Below are positions 34,964 to 42,795 of a stretch of DNA of 50,915 nucleotides, piece by piece; the stretch's first letter is position 1, and every line of letters begins with the position of its first letter. Source of the stretch: Mycobacterium sp. (GTDB lineage Bacteria; Actinomycetota; Actinomycetes; Mycobacteriales; Mycobacteriaceae). The stretch lies in NCBI RefSeq assembly GCF_019247635.1, contig NZ_JAFBAR010000060.1:1-50915 (forward strand), read 5' to 3'. Made by a program: the position numbers and the translations under genes. The notes under the pieces were generated by a model. It was not told the DNA's origin, made no database searches, and was given only the letters and a program-made list of their open reading frames with translations.

Positions 34964-35514
34964 CTCTGCCAAAGACGCCAAAGACTTCAAAGACACCAAA
35001 GGCACTGTGGCGGTTGTTGATTCGTGGCACCAGTGCAGACCTGCCGAACACCCGGGGGCGAATTGCGCTGCGTTGGGCGCGAATCGCCGTCCTTGTCGTG
35101 GCGGCCCTGGTGACGTTGCAGTCGGTGTTATTGGTGGCCGGAGCCTGGCGCGACGACCTTGCGATCCAACGGAATATGGGTGTGGCACAGGCCGAAGTGC
35201 TCAGTGCCGGGCCGCGGCGTTCGACCATCGAGTTCGTCACCCCCGAACGCGTCACCTATCGGCCCGAACTCGGCGTGCTGTACCCGTCTGAATTGGTCGA
35301 GGGCATGCGGATTTACGTCGAATACAACAAGAGGGATCCCAACCTGGTCCGAGTGCAGCACCGCAACGCGGGATTGGCAATCATCCCGGCGGGTTCGATC
35401 GCGGTGGTGGCGTGGCTGGCGGCAGCGATCGTGCTGCTCGTGCTGGCTGGGCTGGACAAGCGCCTGTACCGGCGCGCTACGTCGGAAAACGCTGCGGCCG
35501 AATCGGCGTCCTGA
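34960..35514 (+). CDS. DUF3592-like membrane protein after menD
   Basis: A 184-aa protein in the place of Rv0556. The N-terminus has a Thr/Pro/Lys repeat ([11 protein letters not shown]), coded by near-identical AAAGACnCC units. A helix follows ([21 protein letters not shown]), then a roughly 80-residue outer domain ([18 protein letters not shown]), a second helix and a short basic tail. The domain between two helices resembles DUF3592. It is translationally coupled to menD. A role in quinone synthesis is not supported by any motif. Confidence 0.85.
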   Translation: MTLPKTPKTSKTPKALWRLLIRGTSADLPNTRGRIALRWARIAVLVVAALVTLQSVLLVAGAWRDDLAIQRNMGVAQAEVLSAGPRRSTIEFVTPERVTYRPELGVLYPSELVEGMRIYVEYNKRDPNLVRVQHRNAGLAIIPAGSIAVVAWLAAAIVLLVLAGLDKRLYRRATSENAAAESAS

Positions 35515-35592
35515 GCGCGCCAACCTGCAGATTTCGTGTCCCGTATGCCCGTAGGCAACCTTTGCGACAGCCTTCGCTGGCACTGTGGCGTT

Positions 35593-36738
35593 GTGCGCGT
35601 TGCGATTGTCGCGGAATCTTTCCTGCCGCAAGTCAACGGCGTCAGCAACTCCGTCGTCCGGCTACTTGAACACCTGCGTCGAACCGGTCACGAGGCCTTG
35701 GTGATCGCACCCGACAACCCACCGGGTGAACCCCGCGCCGACCGAATTCACGACGGCATCCGAGTGCATCGGGTGCCGTCACGCATTTTCCCGAAGGTAA
35801 CCACCCTGCCACTCGGAGTGCCAACCCCCCGCATGCTCAACGTGCTGCGCGGATTCGATCCCGACGTGGTGCATTTGGCTTCGCCCGCACTGCTCGGCTA
35901 CGGCGGGGTCCGCGCGGCCCGTCGTCTTGGCGTGCCGACGGTGGCCGTATACCAAACCGACGTACCGGGTTTCGCGTCCAGCTACGGCATCGGGACGACG
36001 ACTCGGGTTGCGTGGGCATGGTTTAGGCACTTGCACGGTCTCGCCGACCGCACCCTCGCGCCGTCGACCGCGACCATGGAATCGCTTGCTGCACAGCGTA
36101 TCCCACGTGTCTACCGCTGGGCGCGTGGAGTCGACGTCATCCGTTATGCGCCGTCGGCACGCAACGAGGCGTTGCGTCGACAGTGGTCGCCACAGGGCAA
36201 GCCGATCGTGGGCTTTGTCGGTCGGCTCGCCCCGGAAAAGCATGTCGAGCGGCTGGCGGTACTGGCGCACAACAGCGAGCTGCAGATCGTCATCGTGGGC
36301 GACGGCGTCGACCGGGCGAAGCTGCAATCGGCAATGCCTACAGCGCTTTTCACCGGTGCCCTGTACGGCGACGAGCTCGCACAGGCTTACGCCAGCATGG
36401 ACGTGTTCGTGCATTCCGGTGAGCACGAGACGTTCTGCCAGGTCGTGCAGGAGGCGCTGGCGTCGGGGCTGCCCGTAATTGCGCCCGACGCCGGAGGGCC
36501 ACGCGATCTGGTCACCCCGTGCCGCACCGGATTGCTGCTGCCCGTCGACGAGTTCGAGGCGCAGTTGCCCAACGCGGTCGTGCACCTGCTCTCGGAGCGC
36601 CATCGCTATTCGCTGGCGGCTCGGCGCAGCGTGTTGGGTCGCAGCTGGGCCGTCATCTGTGACGAACTGCTTGGCCACTACGAGGCGGTGCTGTCGCCCG
36701 CCAAGCGGGCACGCACCACCTGGCGGCGCCGGGCGTAA
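35593..36738 (+). CDS. mgtA: GT4 alpha-mannosyltransferase (MgtA/PimB)
   Basis: A 381-aa GT-B enzyme equivalent to Rv0557. It opens [20 protein letters not shown], the usual acceptor-side glycine loop. [15 protein letters not shown] and [19 protein letters not shown] contain the nucleotide-binding residues, and the EX7E motif begins at that glutamate. The enzyme mannosylates a glucuronosyl-diacylglycerol to build a lipomannan-like glycolipid; it was earlier named PimB. GTG 35593 is chosen since the fold begins at RVAIVAE. The 78 bp upstream may hold its promoter. Confidence 0.92.
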   Translation: MRVAIVAESFLPQVNGVSNSVVRLLEHLRRTGHEALVIAPDNPPGEPRADRIHDGIRVHRVPSRIFPKVTTLPLGVPTPRMLNVLRGFDPDVVHLASPALLGYGGVRAARRLGVPTVAVYQTDVPGFASSYGIGTTTRVAWAWFRHLHGLADRTLAPSTATMESLAAQRIPRVYRWARGVDVIRYAPSARNEALRRQWSPQGKPIVGFVGRLAPEKHVERLAVLAHNSELQIVIVGDGVDRAKLQSAMPTALFTGALYGDELAQAYASMDVFVHSGEHETFCQVVQEALASGLPVIAPDAGGPRDLVTPCRTGLLLPVDEFEAQLPNAVVHLLSERHRYSLAARRSVLGRSWAVICDELLGHYEAVLSPAKRARTTWRRRA

Positions 36739-36820
36739 CGCGAGCCTTAGCCGACCCGATTCGCCGAGCTGGCGCTGATGAGGGCCACACACCCTGCGGG
36801 CCGCTTCGTCGCGGGGCAGG

Positions 36821-36826
36821 TAGCGT
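36821..36826 (+). promoter_or_regulatory. Predicted -10 (TAGCGT) of menG
   Basis: TAGCGT ends exactly 7 nt before GTG 36834, the spacing expected for a leaderless start. No -35 consensus is visible. Confidence 0.45.
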
Positions 36827-36833
36827 CGACGTC

Positions 36834-37526
36834 GTGAATCGCGCGGCCCTGGACAAGGACCCCCGAGACGTCGCGTCGATGTTCGACGGCGTCGCCCGCC
36901 GTTATGACCTCACCAACACCGTGCTCTCGGCCGGCCAGGACCGGTACTGGCGGCGGGCCACCCGCTCGGCGCTGCGAATCGGACCGGGTGACAAGGTGCT
37001 GGACCTGGCCGCCGGCACGGCGGTTTCCACGGCGGAGCTGACGAAGTCCGGGGCGTGGTGTGTGGCGGCCGACTTCTCGGTGGGCATGCTTGCCGCCGGC
37101 GTTGCGCGCACGGTGCCCAAGGTTGCCGGCGACGCCACCCGGCTGCCCTTCGGCGACGATGTATTTGACGGTGTGACAATCAGTTTCGGCCTGCGCAATG
37201 TCGTCGACACGCAGGCGGCGCTGCGCGAGATGGCCCGCGTGACGCGGCCAGGCGGTCGACTTGTGGTGTGCGAATTCTCCACGCCCACCAACGCAGCGTT
37301 CGCCACGGTCTACAAGGAATACCTGATGCGGGCCCTGCCCCGATTGGCGCAAGCGGTGTCCAGCAATCCAGAGGCCTACGTCTACCTTGCCGAATCGATC
37401 AGAGCCTGGCCCGACCAGGCGACGCTGGCTCAACAGATTTCACGGGCGGGATGGTCGGCCGTGCGCTGGCGCAACCTCACCGGCGGCATAGTGGCGTTGC
37501 ACGCGGCCTATAAGCCAGGCCGCTGA
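36834..37526 (+). CDS. menG: Demethylmenaquinone methyltransferase
   Basis: A 230-aa SAM-dependent UbiE/MenG enzyme that methylates the naphthoquinone ring in the last common step of menaquinone synthesis. [19 protein letters not shown] and [12 protein letters not shown] (SAM site) are diagnostic. [18 protein letters not shown] and [15 protein letters not shown] complete the family pattern. GTG 36834 is at the start of the conserved region. It converges with the DUF732 gene, with 4 nt between stops. The M. tuberculosis gene is often called menH or ubiE. Confidence 0.95.
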   Translation: MNRAALDKDPRDVASMFDGVARRYDLTNTVLSAGQDRYWRRATRSALRIGPGDKVLDLAAGTAVSTAELTKSGAWCVAADFSVGMLAAGVARTVPKVAGDATRLPFGDDVFDGVTISFGLRNVVDTQAALREMARVTRPGGRLVVCEFSTPTNAAFATVYKEYLMRALPRLAQAVSSNPEAYVYLAESIRAWPDQATLAQQISRAGWSAVRWRNLTGGIVALHAAYKPGR

Positions 37527-37530
37527 CGGG

Positions 37531-37866
37531 TTAAGTGCCGGCCCGCTGGATGAAGGCGACCTGGTCGGGGCAGTAATGGTTGATCGCCGCGCCCAGGAAC
37601 TGGAACGCCTGGCCTTGAGTCGAGCCCAGCGGCAGGTTGCGCTGGATGAACGTCGCAGATTTGTACGCGTCGTGGTCCACGCCGCGGGTGATCCGTTCAC
37701 AGCTGATCTTGGCCAGCCAGGCGTTGTAGTCCTGCGGGCCGTAGATGCCGTAGGTATGCAGCTGGGCGTTGAACGGGGCGTCGTAGTCGTCGGCCTGCGC
37801 CGGTGCGGCCAGCGCCACAGCGGCGGCCGCCATGGTGAGGATAGGAGCCAGCCTCTTTGCCATCAT
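37531..37866 (-). CDS. DUF732 secreted protein (Rv0559c type)
   Basis: A 111-aa exported protein: signal peptide MMAKRLAPILTMAAAAVALA ending at PAQA, then a mature part of about 85 residues. Two cysteines (ISCER and NHYCPD) probably form a disulfide in the small helical DUF732 fold. The function is unknown. In M. tuberculosis Rv0559c and the neighbouring methyltransferase Rv0560c are induced by salicylate; here Rv0560c is missing and menJ follows directly. ATG 37866 is chosen because the -10 lies 7 nt upstream; ATG 37863 is the alternative. Confidence 0.88.
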   Translation of the reverse strand: MMAKRLAPILTMAAAAVALAAPAQADDYDAPFNAQLHTYGIYGPQDYNAWLAKISCERITRGVDHDAYKSATFIQRNLPLGSTQGQAFQFLGAAINHYCPDQVAFIQRAGT

Positions 37867-37873
37867 TCGTGGG

Positions 37874-37879
37874 ACTATA
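37874..37879 (-). promoter_or_regulatory. Predicted -10 (TATAGT) of the DUF732 gene
   Basis: On the minus strand TATAGT is followed by 7 nt and then ATG 37866, so the message is probably leaderless. TTGACC (37903-37908) lies upstream but at 23 bp, too far for a standard -35. A regulator may be needed. Confidence 0.55.
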
Positions 37880-37939
37880 CCACTTAGTACAGCTAGATAT
37901 CCGGTCAAGATTTCGCTCAGTTGCTGGTGCGAGGTCGGG

Positions 37940-39166
37940 TCAGCTGAATGGCGGTCGGCGATCGATCAGCCGGGACACCCGCCCCCCGCCGCGCCAGACC
38001 CGTGCCACCCAGTCGGCATCGTCATCGGTGACCAGGTTGGCCATCACGCGCACGGCGACGGTCATCAGCGTCGTGGAGCGCATCGCAATCGGTCCGGTCG
38101 CGGGCAGAAACCGTTGGAAGGTCAACAGCAACGCCAGCCTGCGCGCCACCGAAAATCCGCGGGCGTAATGGTCCTGCAGCAGCGACGGCCACACGTGCGA
38201 CGGGTCTCGGCAGTCCAGTAGCTCGGCGGCCAGCCGGCCCGTCTCCAGCCCGTAGTCGATGCCTTCGCCGTTGAGCGGGTTGACACAGGCGGCGGCGTCG
38301 CCGATCAGCATCCAGTTCGGCCCGGCCACCCCCGAGACCGCGCCGCCCATCGGCAGCAGCGCCGATGCCACCGCCTTGGGCGGCCCCGCAAAGCCCCACT
38401 CGTCGCGGCGCAGGTCGGTGTAGTAGGAGATGAGTGGTCGCAGCGCCAGATCCGCTTGGCGCCGCGTTGTGGACAACGCTCCCACGCCGATGTTCACCTC
38501 GCCGTTGCCAAGCGGAAAAATCCAGCCGTAGCCGGGCAATACCGCGCCGTCGGGGGAGCGCAGTTCGAGGTGCGACGTCAGCCAGGGGTCGTCGCTGCGT
38601 GCGGTGGCGAGATAACCGCGGGCGGCGACTCCGTACACGGTCTCCTGATGCCATCGCCGGCCCAGCTTGCGGCCCAGCGACGACCGGGCGCCGTCGGCGA
38701 CGATCAGCTGGCGACAGCCCACTTCGGTGCCGTCGGCCAGCGTCAGCGATGCGACCCGTCGCGATGAATCATGGTTAACGGCAATGACTTTGGTTCCGAG
38801 CAGCATGCGCGCCCCGGACTCCTCCGCCACCTTGCGGATCCGGTCGTCCAACTCCAGGCGGGCCACCGCGCTGCTGTACGGCGGGAACGAGGGGCCCGGC
38901 CAGTCCACCTCCAGCTCGCCGCCGAATCCGCTCATCCGCAAGCCCCGATGCTGAATGCGGCCGTCCAGCCAGTCACCCAGCCCCAGCCGTTGCAACTCGG
39001 CCACCGCGCGCGGCGTCAGCCCGTCACCGCAGGCTTTGTCGCGGGGGAAGCTGGCCGAGTCGATGACGAGCACGTCGCGGCCCGCTCGGGCCGCCCACGC
39101 GGCGGCGGCCGCACCCGCTGGGCCCGCGCCCACCACCACCAGGTCAGCTCCGGTCTTCACGTTCAC
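37940..39166 (-). CDS. menJ: Menaquinone reductase MenJ (geranylgeranyl-reductase family)
   Basis: A 408-aa FAD enzyme, same length as Rv0561c, that saturates one isoprene unit of menaquinone to give MK-9(II-H2). The Rossmann motif is VVVGAGPAGAAAAAW, followed by DKACGDGLTPRAV and the second FAD block LIGDAAACVNPLNGEGIDYG, all typical of geranylgeranyl reductases. GTG 39166 is used here; GTG 39160 is also possible and fits a leaderless start better. It is divergent from grcC1 with only 15 bp between the two start codons. Confidence 0.94.
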   Translation of the reverse strand: MNVKTGADLVVVGAGPAGAAAAAWAARAGRDVLVIDSASFPRDKACGDGLTPRAVAELQRLGLGDWLDGRIQHRGLRMSGFGGELEVDWPGPSFPPYSSAVARLELDDRIRKVAEESGARMLLGTKVIAVNHDSSRRVASLTLADGTEVGCRQLIVADGARSSLGRKLGRRWHQETVYGVAARGYLATARSDDPWLTSHLELRSPDGAVLPGYGWIFPLGNGEVNIGVGALSTTRRQADLALRPLISYYTDLRRDEWGFAGPPKAVASALLPMGGAVSGVAGPNWMLIGDAAACVNPLNGEGIDYGLETGRLAAELLDCRDPSHVWPSLLQDHYARGFSVARRLALLLTFQRFLPATGPIAMRSTTLMTVAVRVMANLVTDDDADWVARVWRGGGRVSRLIDRRPPFS

Positions 39167-39167
39167 C

Positions 39168-39175
39168 AGTATGTT
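39168..39175. promoter_or_regulatory. Shared -10 region between menJ and grcC1
   Basis: AGTATGTT read forward contains TATGTT, 6 nt before the grcC1 GTG. Read on the other strand it contains CATACT, 7 nt before GTG 39160 of menJ. The two predicted -10 hexamers overlap, so polymerase could serve only one direction at a time. Confidence 0.45.
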
Positions 39176-39181
39176 GGTCGG

Positions 39182-40198
39182 GTGGGTACTCCGGCGACGG
39201 TGGTCGCGGGCGTCGACTTCGGCGATGCCGCGCTTGCTGCGACCGTGCGTGCGGGCGTCGCGCGGATCGAGCAGCTCATGGACACGGAGCTGCGCAGCGC
39301 TGACGATGTGATGACCGAATCGCTACTGCACCTGTTCATGGCCGGCGGCAAGCGGTTCCGGCCGCTGTACACGGTGTTGTCCGCGCAGATCGGACCGAAG
39401 CCGGACGCCATCGAGGTCACCATCGCCGGCGCCGTCATCGAGCTGGTGCACCTGGCGACGCTCTACCACGACGACGTGATGGACGAGGCGGAAGTGCGCC
39501 GCGGTGCGCCGACCGCCAACGTGCGGTGGAGCAACAACGTCGCCATTCTGGCCGGCGACTACCTGTTCGCCACGGCGTCACGGCTGGTTGCCCGGCTCGG
39601 GCCGGAAGCGGTGCGGCTGATCGCCGAGACGTTCGGGCAGCTGGTCACCGGTCAGATGCGCGAGACCCGAGGCTTAGCAGGAGGAGCCGAAGGGGTCGAT
39701 TCGGTGGAGCACTACTTGAAGGTGGTGTACGAGAAGACGGCCTGCCTGATCGCTGCGGCCGGGCAATTCGGTGGGATGTTCTCCGGCGCCGACGAGGAGC
39801 AGGTTGCCCGGCTGAGCCGGATCGGCGGCCTGGTGGGCACGGCGTTTCAGATCTCCGACGACATCATCGACATCGACAGCGAACCCGACGAGTCGGGCAA
39901 GTTGCCCGGCACGGACGTGCGGGAAGGGGTGCTTACCCTGCCGATGCTGTATGCGCTGCGGGAAACCGGGCCCGACGGTGTGCGGCTGCGCGAGCTGCTG
40001 GGCGGCCCTGTCGAGGACGACGATGCGGTGCTCGAGGCGCTGACCTTGCTGCGGGCGTCACCGGGCATGGCCAAAGCCAAAGACGTCCTGGCGCAATACG
40101 CCGAACAAGCGCAGCAGGAGCTGGACTTATTGCCCGACGTCCCGGGCCGGCGCGCGCTTGCGGCCCTCGTCGATTACACGGTCAGCCGACAGGGATAA
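39182..40198 (+). CDS. grcC1: Polyprenyl diphosphate synthase GrcC1
   Basis: A 338-aa trans-prenyl synthase equivalent to Rv0562. The first Asp-rich motif is LYHDDVMDEAEVRRG, the second is QISDDIIDIDSEPD, and GGKRFRPL precedes them. It probably makes the long prenyl chain that MenA attaches and MenJ later reduces, so the shared divergent promoter region with menJ makes biological sense. Chain length cannot be read safely. A three-residue GGA insertion near QMRETRGLAGGAEG differs from the M. tuberculosis sequence I recall. Confidence 0.93.
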   Translation: MGTPATVVAGVDFGDAALAATVRAGVARIEQLMDTELRSADDVMTESLLHLFMAGGKRFRPLYTVLSAQIGPKPDAIEVTIAGAVIELVHLATLYHDDVMDEAEVRRGAPTANVRWSNNVAILAGDYLFATASRLVARLGPEAVRLIAETFGQLVTGQMRETRGLAGGAEGVDSVEHYLKVVYEKTACLIAAAGQFGGMFSGADEEQVARLSRIGGLVGTAFQISDDIIDIDSEPDESGKLPGTDVREGVLTLPMLYALRETGPDGVRLRELLGGPVEDDDAVLEALTLLRASPGMAKAKDVLAQYAEQAQQELDLLPDVPGRRALAALVDYTVSRQG

Positions 40199-40217
40199 CG
40201 TCCGGCGGAACCGCTGT

Positions 40218-40245
40218 GGAACCTTAAGCGCCCTCCGAGGCGTTG
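40218..40245 (+). promoter_or_regulatory. SigE-type promoter of htpX
   Basis: GGAACC at 40218-40223 and CGTTG at 40241-40245 are separated by 17 bp, matching the mycobacterial SigE ECF consensus. The expected transcript start near 40252 leaves a 40-nt leader with a full GGAGG ribosome site, unlike the leaderless pattern elsewhere in the window. htpX is reported in the SigE regulon of M. tuberculosis. Confidence 0.72.
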
Positions 40246-40293
40246 AAGTGGCGATAATCCCGCAGACCGGGTGTTCGTAGGAGGACACAGCTG

Positions 40294-41154
40294 ATGACCT
40301 GGCATCCCCATGCCAACAGGCTCAAGACCTTCGTCCTGCTGGTTGGTATGTCCGCGATGATCGTGTTGGTCGGGGCGTTGTTCGGCCGGACGGCCGTGGT
40401 TCTGGCGGCGCTGTTCGCCGTCGGGATGAACGTCTACGTCTACTTCAACAGCGACAAGCTGGCGCTGCGCGCCATGCATGCGCAACCAGTCTCCGAGCTG
40501 CAGGCCCCGGTGATGCACCGGATCGTGCGGGAGCTGGCCACCGGTGCACATCAGCCGATGCCGCGGCTGTACATCAGCGACACCGCCGCGCCGAACGCTT
40601 TCGCCACCGGCCGCAATCCGCGCAATGCCGCGGTCTGCTGCACCACCGGCATCCTGCAGTTGCTCAACGAACGTGAGTTGCGCGCCGTGTTGGGCCACGA
40701 GCTCTCGCACGTGTACAACCGCGACATCCTGATCTCGTGTGTGGCGGGCGCGCTGGCCGGGGTGATCACCGCGCTGGCCAACATAGCGATGTTCGCCGGG
40801 ATGTTCGGCAACGACCGGGACAACGAGAATCCCTTTGCGCTGCTTCTGGTTTCCTTGCTCGGCCCTGTCGCCGCGACCGTGGTGCGGCTGGCGGTGTCGC
40901 GCTCCCGCGAATACCAGGCCGACGAGTCCGGCGCGGTGCTGACCGGCGACCCGCTGGCCTTGGCGTCGGCGCTGCGCAAGATCTCCGGTGGAGTGCAGGC
41001 CGCGCCGCTGCCGCCAGAGCCCCAGTTGGCCAGCCAGGCTCACCTGATGATTGCCAACCCGTTCCGCGCCGGCGAGCGCATCGGATCGCTGTTCTCGACG
41101 CATCCGCCGATCGAGGACCGCATTCGGCGCTTGGAGGCGATGGCTCGGGGGTAA
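40294..41154 (+). CDS. htpX: Membrane zinc metalloprotease HtpX
   Basis: A 286-aa M48 protease, same length as Rv0563, that degrades damaged membrane proteins. Two N-terminal helices are followed by the HEXXH motif in [13 protein letters not shown]. The third zinc ligand is the glutamate in [10 protein letters not shown], beyond two more helices. GTAGGAGGACAC upstream of ATG 40294 is one of the strongest ribosome sites in the window. An ECF-type promoter (40218-40245) ties it to envelope stress. Confidence 0.95.
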   Translation: MTWHPHANRLKTFVLLVGMSAMIVLVGALFGRTAVVLAALFAVGMNVYVYFNSDKLALRAMHAQPVSELQAPVMHRIVRELATGAHQPMPRLYISDTAAPNAFATGRNPRNAAVCCTTGILQLLNERELRAVLGHELSHVYNRDILISCVAGALAGVITALANIAMFAGMFGNDRDNENPFALLLVSLLGPVAATVVRLAVSRSREYQADESGAVLTGDPLALASALRKISGGVQAAPLPPEPQLASQAHLMIANPFRAGERIGSLFSTHPPIEDRIRRLEAMARG

Positions 41155-41345
41155 GGGAGCGCTTTCGGAGCTAGCACGGTGCCCTGGTTGACGCGCGATG
41201 CGGGCGGACACCAGCTTTCCGGTCTGTCGACCATGCGTGCGTTCTCAGATCTGCTAGCGGATGTGCTATCGAGTTTGCAAAACACCGCATGGTCCCGGCG
41301 CGACTGACTTTCGAGTACGCTGCGCTGCGTGTTATCAAGTCCCCC

Positions 41346-41702
41346 GTGAACCACTACACCTACCGCGTGGAATGGTCGCCGGAGTACGAGGAATATTTCG
41401 CGAGATGTATCGAGTTGCCCACTGTGGTTCGGCAAGCGCCCACGAGGCAGGGAGCCATCACCGAGATTGAAACAGCCGTCGACGAATTCGTCGATGCCAT
41501 GCAAGCGTGCGGTGAAACACCTCCCCAACCGTTCGCCGAACGAAACTATAGCGGCACAATCGTCGTCAGAACGTCACCACAGTTGCACGCGCGGCTGGCC
41601 AGCGAAGCTGCCGAACAACGAATTTCGATGAATCACTTGGTGGTTCAAAAGCTTGCCGATCGCCAACTGGGCGGCGGCCTGGGGACGTTCCCGTACGACT
41701 AG
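41346..41702 (+). CDS. Orphan HicB-like antitoxin with RHH domain
   Basis: A 118-aa protein with two parts. Residues 1 to about 75 form a HicB fold (YTYRVEWSPEYEEYFARCIELPTVV and the helical AITEIETAVDEFVDAM). The C-terminal 40 residues (GTIVVRTSPQLHARLASEAA onward) form a ribbon-helix-helix DNA-binding domain. In HicAB systems a roughly 60-aa HicA toxin with a catalytic histidine should be adjacent. I read all frames of the 191-bp gap upstream and find none; downstream is gpsA. TATCAA lies 7 nt before GTG 41346. It may be a free regulator or the relic of a lost pair. Confidence 0.85.
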   Translation: MNHYTYRVEWSPEYEEYFARCIELPTVVRQAPTRQGAITEIETAVDEFVDAMQACGETPPQPFAERNYSGTIVVRTSPQLHARLASEAAEQRISMNHLVVQKLADRQLGGGLGTFPYD

Positions 41703-41710
41703 GCGAGTCG
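41696..41710. terminator. Short stem-loop between hicB-like gene and gpsA
   Basis: CGACT, a 5-nt loop, then AGTCG, spanning the hicB-like stop codon. The stem has only 5 bp, so it is weaker than the other convergent hairpins here. Confidence 0.35.
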
Positions 41711-41718
41711 CGCCGCCA

Positions 41719-42744
41719 TCAGAACCCCGAGCCGTGCACCTCATGGCCCGGGACCTCGGCGGCCAGGCCGGCGTAGGCCTGCTCGACGGTCGAGCCGTGG
41801 TTGACCACGCCGTCAACTTCGCGTGCGATTGGCATGTTCAGCCCGAACTCGTTGGCGAACTCCATGATCACGCTGGCGGCCTTGACACCCTCGGCTACCT
41901 GATTCATCGATGCGATGATCTCGTCGATCGCCTTGCCGGTGCCCAGCTGTTCGCCGACGTGGCGATTGCGGCTGCGCTGGCTGGTGCAGGTGACGATCAG
42001 GTCGCCCAGGCCCGCCAATCCGGGGAAGGTTTCGGTATTGCCGCCCATCGCCACGCCGAGCTTGGTCATCTCGCGCAGGGCGCGGGCGATCACCAGGGCG
42101 CGGGTGTTTTCGCCGATCCCCAGCGAGTAGCCCATTCCGACCGCGATCGCGTACACGTTCTTAAGCGCGCCCGCCATCTCGACGCCGACGACGTCGTCGC
42201 TGGTGTACACCCTGAAGCGCCGGGTCCGGAAGAACGCCGCCAGCCGGGTGGCCAGATGCTGGTCCGGCATTGCCAACACCGCCGCGGCGGCATACCCCTC
42301 GGCCACCTCGCGCGCGATGTTCGGCCCGGCCAGGATGCCCGCAGGATGGCCGGGCAGCAGCTCTTCGCTGATCTGGGACATCCGCATGTTGGTGCCCTGT
42401 TCAAGCCCTTTGACCAGCGACACCACCGGGACCCACGGCCGCAGTTCCTTACTGAGTTCGGTGAGCACACCGCGGAATCCGTGCGACGGCACAGCCATGA
42501 CCAGGACGTCGGCACGGCTGGCGGCCTCGGAAAAATCGGTGGTGGAGCGCAGCGTCTCGCTCAGGATGACGTCGTTGCCCAGATAGCGGGAGTTGCGGTG
42601 GTTTTCGTTGATGTCCTTGGCGGTGGCCTCGGAGCGCACCCACTGCAGGGTTGGCCCGCGCCGCGCGCAGATGGATGCCACGGTGGTGCCCCACGAACCG
42701 CCACCGAGGACCACGACGTTGGGTTCGCGCTTCTCAGCTGCCAT
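41719..42744 (-). CDS. gpsA: Glycerol-3-phosphate dehydrogenase [NAD(P)+]
   Basis: A 341-aa enzyme (Rv0564c, gpdA1) making sn-glycerol-3-phosphate for phospholipids. VVVLGGGSWGTTVA is the nucleotide site, SLVKGLE and AGPNIAREVAEG are central blocks, and GVEMAGALKNVYAIAVGMG contains the catalytic lysine. ATG 42744 gives the same length as the M. tuberculosis protein and lies 7 nt after a TAGGGT -10; the alternative GTG 42753 would lie within that promoter. Confidence 0.94.
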   Translation of the reverse strand: MAAEKREPNVVVLGGGSWGTTVASICARRGPTLQWVRSEATAKDINENHRNSRYLGNDVILSETLRSTTDFSEAASRADVLVMAVPSHGFRGVLTELSKELRPWVPVVSLVKGLEQGTNMRMSQISEELLPGHPAGILAGPNIAREVAEGYAAAAVLAMPDQHLATRLAAFFRTRRFRVYTSDDVVGVEMAGALKNVYAIAVGMGYSLGIGENTRALVIARALREMTKLGVAMGGNTETFPGLAGLGDLIVTCTSQRSRNRHVGEQLGTGKAIDEIIASMNQVAEGVKAASVIMEFANEFGLNMPIAREVDGVVNHGSTVEQAYAGLAAEVPGHEVHGSGF

Positions 42745-42751
42745 GGAAGTC

Positions 42752-42757
42752 ACCCTA
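42752..42757 (-). promoter_or_regulatory. Predicted -10 (TAGGGT) of gpsA
   Basis: On the minus strand TAGGGT is followed by 7 nt and ATG 42744, the leaderless spacing. This decides between the two candidate start codons. Confidence 0.45.
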
Positions 42758-42795
42758 TTGCCGAGATTCGAGATTTAGTAGCGATTCACCCGGAG

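Noticed and set aside
41155..41345. HicA toxin gene upstream of the HicB-like gene
   Set aside because: No frame of about 60 codons with HicA features (GSH..., conserved His, basic RNA-binding strands) was found on either strand.
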